In this document: one piece after another, positions 61,884-64,000 of the stretch
Layout of the letters: each line of letters opens with the position of its first letter
How positions within the stretch are numbered: the stretch's first letter is position 1
Assembly: GCA_003254905.1 (NCBI GenBank)
Contig: QANU01005526.1
Span: forward strand, 65,887-129,886
Reading direction: 5' to 3'
Source of the DNA: Nissolia schottii
Lineage: Eukaryota > Streptophyta > Magnoliopsida > Fabales > Fabaceae
Length of the DNA: 64,000 nucleotides
Position numbers and translations under genes: made by a program
The notes under the pieces: model-generated
The model's input: the letters and a program-made list of their open reading frames with translations, nothing else
The model's database searches: none
What the model was told of the DNA's origin: nothing

Positions 61884-61913
61884 GGTTGGATCGAAAAAAG
61901 CTCTGGATACCAA

Positions 61914-62119
61914 TGTTAGGATAGAAAGGGGGATAGAGAGAACAGAGAGGGATAGAGAGGAAGCAGAGAATGAGAGTGAGAAATGTATATTCCAATCAAT
62001 GAGTATGCCTTCTGCTTACAAGCACCATATAACAGCAAATCAGTTACAATGCCAGCTGTTATTCAGTTATAGCTGCCTAACTAACTATTTTACCCACCCT
62101 ATCAATTACATGTGCATCA
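61914..62119 (-). repeat. 5' LTR of the chromovirus
   Basis: 206 bp. Carries the element's own promoter by position and is followed directly by the primer-binding site on the minus strand. Confidence 0.95.
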
Positions 62120-62124
62120 TTATG

Positions 62125-62838
62125 AGTGCTCAGGGACTTAGATTAAATTGGAACATGTAGGCACTCATAAAACTTAAGACCTCATCCAATCTTAGGCTCA
62201 ATCATATTAAGTTTGGCAGGAACACAGGGTATGCATGATTTTCAGACATTTTGTTGATATGCATGAGGACAACCTTCATAAATGCGTCAATTTCTGGACT
62301 TGGCCGTATGTTCTTTTCTTTCTCCAAGCGTTCCAAACTTTTCACGTACCCTGTTCATGAAATTAGACCAAGAAATTAAATAATTGAATTGTGCAATGAA
62401 AATAAAAAAATGATAGAGAAAGGAGCTATTTGAAACAATGATATACCTTCATTTTTATTTGAACCTTGGCATCTATTTTTATTTCTAAAAATCGAATTCT
62501 TAAATTAAAATTTTTTTTTTTGAAACTTACCAATTTAAGAATTCAATTTTAATAATAAAAAAATGAAAAACCTACGTAACTAAACATGATTAAAGTATCA
62601 TCGTAAACATTTTTATAATTGGGTAATTACCAAAATAGAAACGAGAGATTGTTTCAATATTGTGTTAGGTGTTAGGCGCATTGTAAGTTATTTTTATTTT
62701 AATTTTTTTTAAAAAAATTTGTTCAATCTATTTTTAATCAATGCTCTTCCATTAAGGAAAGTTCCGAAACTCTCAAATGAATACAGGGGTAAAATCGTCT
62801 TTCTACGACATTGAAATCCTCAAAACAAGACCAAAGAT
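62125..62838. other. Left edge of ABCG remnant and upstream flank of the RING gene
   Basis: Contains the NBD1 exon remnant (about 62220-62345, minus strand, acceptor ATGAACAG just upstream) and then AT-rich DNA with no gene to the RING-gene promoter. Confidence 0.6.
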
Positions 62839-62950
62839 TTTAAATGCCAGGTACCGACAATAGTACAATACCATTAGCTATTCACGAGGCGGAAAGGGCA
62901 ATACTGTCACTGTCATATTGTCACATAAAATCAAATCACATCATATTTCG

Positions 62951-62958
62951 TATATATA
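62951..62958 (+). promoter_or_regulatory. Putative TATA box of the RING gene
   Basis: TATATATA 81-88 bp upstream of the ATG at 63039, implying a leader of about 50 nt. Confidence 0.5.
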
Positions 62959-63038
62959 GTGTTTGCATATGTGTGATTCTTCGAAGTTCCAATTCATGCA
63001 AAAAAGATTTTCCGGGAAAATTAACCTCTTATCTGGTT

Positions 63039-64000
63039 ATGGGGAAGTGCTCCTTTCAGGAATCTCTGAAAACTCTTGAAGCTGATATTCAGTATGCTAA
63101 TACCCTGTAAGTCTCTCTCTCTCTCTCTCTCTGCCTATAATGTTTTTCTTAATGAGAATTTAGCTTCAGAAGAAGATAATGCGATATAGTGCTTCTTATT
63201 CGAATATTAAAAATTCAACTTTTGTGTTTTTTTGCCCTAATTGAGTGAAAGTTTTTTCTCTTGAGGTTTGAAACATGATTCCTAGCCATAAACAAGGATT
63301 TCCCCTGTAAATGCAGTTTTCATGTTCTGTTGTCAAATTTTTTGTAATTTGAAATTTGAAAACTGGAAGCTACCTGGGTTTTTTTTTTCTATTTCTGGAA
63401 GGTAGAGTGAGACTTGAAAGCTGGGAAATTGTTTAAAAGAAAATTGTTTGACACTCGATTTCGTTGTTGGAAACTTGGATAACATTCAATTTTCAGTCAG
63501 CAACACTTTTTTCTGACACTTCATTGCATGTTTATACATGTGCTTGACCTAGTTTTTGTGGTTTTAAATGCAAATTCTCTTAGCAGAGTTATAGAACTTT
63601 GTTCATGTGAGATTTTATTTAATTTCGTTTATTTTTCTGCTTTTATATTTCTTAGGGCATTAAGTCATCCAAGGGATAAAGATGGAGGATGCTATCAGAT
63701 GAGACTGTCATACAGTCCAGCAGCCCCAATTTTCCTGTGTCTAGTTCAGTGGACAGATTATCGCCTTGCTGGTGCCCTGGGTTTGCTGAAAGTTCTAATT
63801 TATGTGGTATATGTCCTTAACAAGTTATATATAATTCAATGCATTAGCAGAACATCACAGATTTGTGTGTGTTGACTTTTTTCCCCTTATCCTTTGACAA
63901 TTTCCCTTTTTTGGTCTTAAATTGTCATAATCTAAGGTTGGGGTAACGGTGGTGTTGCTGGCTTGTGACCTACAGGTCATGAGTTGTAATGCTAGAATAA
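63039..64000 (+). CDS. AIRP2-type RING E3 ubiquitin ligase, 5' part only
   Basis: Exon 1 is 63039-63106 (MGKCSFQESLKTLEADIQYA, NTL). Exon 2 starts at 63656 after CTTAG and runs to about 63803-63806 (LSHPRDKDGGCYQMRLSYSP, then LVQWTDYRLAGALGLLKVLI and Y). The LEADIQxANTL, QMRxSYSPAA and QWTDxxLAGALGLL motifs are those of the plant family that includes AtAIRP2 and At5g58787, cytosolic RING-type E3 ligases, some of which promote abscisic-acid responses. The remaining helical region and the RING domain lie beyond the window. The donor of exon 2 is ambiguous between two GT sites 3 bp apart. Intron 1 starts with a donor that runs directly into a CT microsatellite (63112-63132). Confidence 0.9.
63112..63132. 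repeat. (CT)n microsatellite at the start of RING intron 1
   Basis: About 21 bp of CT repeat begins 5 bp inside the donor GTAAGTCT. Confidence 0.9.

Larger units (their letters stand above)
57197..62119 (-). mobile_element. Complete Ty3-type LTR retrotransposon (chromovirus), 4923 bp
   Basis: Two 206-bp LTRs, 57197-57402 and 61914-62119, read as identical by eye. The element is bounded by the perfect 5-bp duplication TTATG at 57192-57196 and 62120-62124. On the minus strand it begins TGATGCACATG and ends CTATCCTAACA (TGAT/AACA termini). A primer site TTGGTATCCAGAGC (tRNA-Met type, one extra base) lies directly inside the 5' LTR, at about 61900-61913. A polypurine tract AAGGGGGGGGATA (57403-57415) lies directly before the 3' LTR. 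Short LTRs, compact size and a chromodomain point to the Reina-like clade. One uninterrupted polyprotein fills the interior, so the copy is young and potentially autonomous. Confidence 0.96.
52157..62345 (-). pseudogene. Dismantled PDR-type ABCG transporter gene
   Basis: Pieces of a full-size ABCG/PDR transporter lie in the right order on the minus strand. NBD1 pieces: 62345 downward ([17 protein letters not shown]) and about 57110-56973 ([19 protein letters not shown], then [13 protein letters not shown]). NBD2 pieces: about 54829-54600 (LLSNVSGGF...[20 protein letters not shown]) and 54431-54190 ([35 protein letters not shown]). Then DYNPATWMLEVTT (about 53830), [16 protein letters not shown] (53330) and [14 protein letters not shown] with [15 protein letters not shown] (about 52470-52360). 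The last exon, 52157-52242, includes [14 protein letters not shown]1 and the N-terminus are missing. NBD2 has lost Walker A by a small deletion and Walker B by a deletion joining VEL directly to DARAAA. A solo LTR breaks a TMD2 exon and a complete retrotransposon separates the NBD1 pieces. It cannot make a transporter. Confidence 0.88.

Noticed and set aside
61884-61913. Polyprotein start in the primer-binding site
   Set aside because: The frame begins there only with TTG; ATG at 61883 is the sensible start.

Overview
This is plant nuclear DNA, very probably from a legume and most likely Glycine or a close relative. The intron-rich genes have GT-AG introns, spacers are AT-rich, and the intergenic space is filled with LTR, LINE, Helitron and MITE remnants, including a Mutator-type MITE with a GGCTTAAATATG terminus that I associate with legumes. 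The species call is an inference.

Seven protein-coding genes are supported. In window order they are: a CRINKLY4-related receptor-like kinase (6009-9276, +); a GT90 Rumi-type O-glycosyltransferase (15278-20111, -); a secretory-pathway cyclophilin, CYP20-1 type (26447-29124, +); an SMR-domain protein with DUF1771 (31887-36758, -); a progesterone 5-beta-reductase / iridoid-synthase-like reductase, PRISE (43368-44555, +); a 70-residue Kish/TMEM167 membrane protein assembled from four coding pieces (47893-49730, -); and the 5' part of an AIRP2-type RING E3 ligase that leaves the window (63039 onward, +). Exon boundaries were derived by hand from GT-AG sites, reading phase and family resemblance.

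The rest is repeat and relic. The left part (1-26 kb) holds a 722-bp hAT MITE with a perfect 8-bp target duplication, a 518-bp Mutator MITE with a 9-bp duplication, three tandem miniature-LTR-like copies, a decayed LINE, a fragment of an APD-like gene and a mosaic of palindrome modules, a Copia reverse-transcriptase scrap and an LTR-like block. The middle part has a Helitron helicase pseudogene (37999-39625) and a second array of the same palindrome modules (29527-29677).

The right part (52-62 kb) is a dismantled PDR-type ABCG transporter gene on the minus strand. A 650-bp solo LTR breaks one of its exons, and an intact 4923-bp Ty3 chromovirus with apparently identical 206-bp LTRs sits between two of its nucleotide-binding-domain exons.

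The intact genes do not form a pathway or operon. The order cyclophilin - SMR - PRISE - RING matches, from memory, Arabidopsis At5g58710 - At5g58720 - At5g58750 - At5g58787, so this is probably an ancestral conserved block expanded by transposons. I did not find a convincing new multigene system. The best unexplained signals are the palindromic TTCGCCAA/TTGGCGAA modules, the tandem miniature-LTR array and the scattered GTTTGTGCA repeats.
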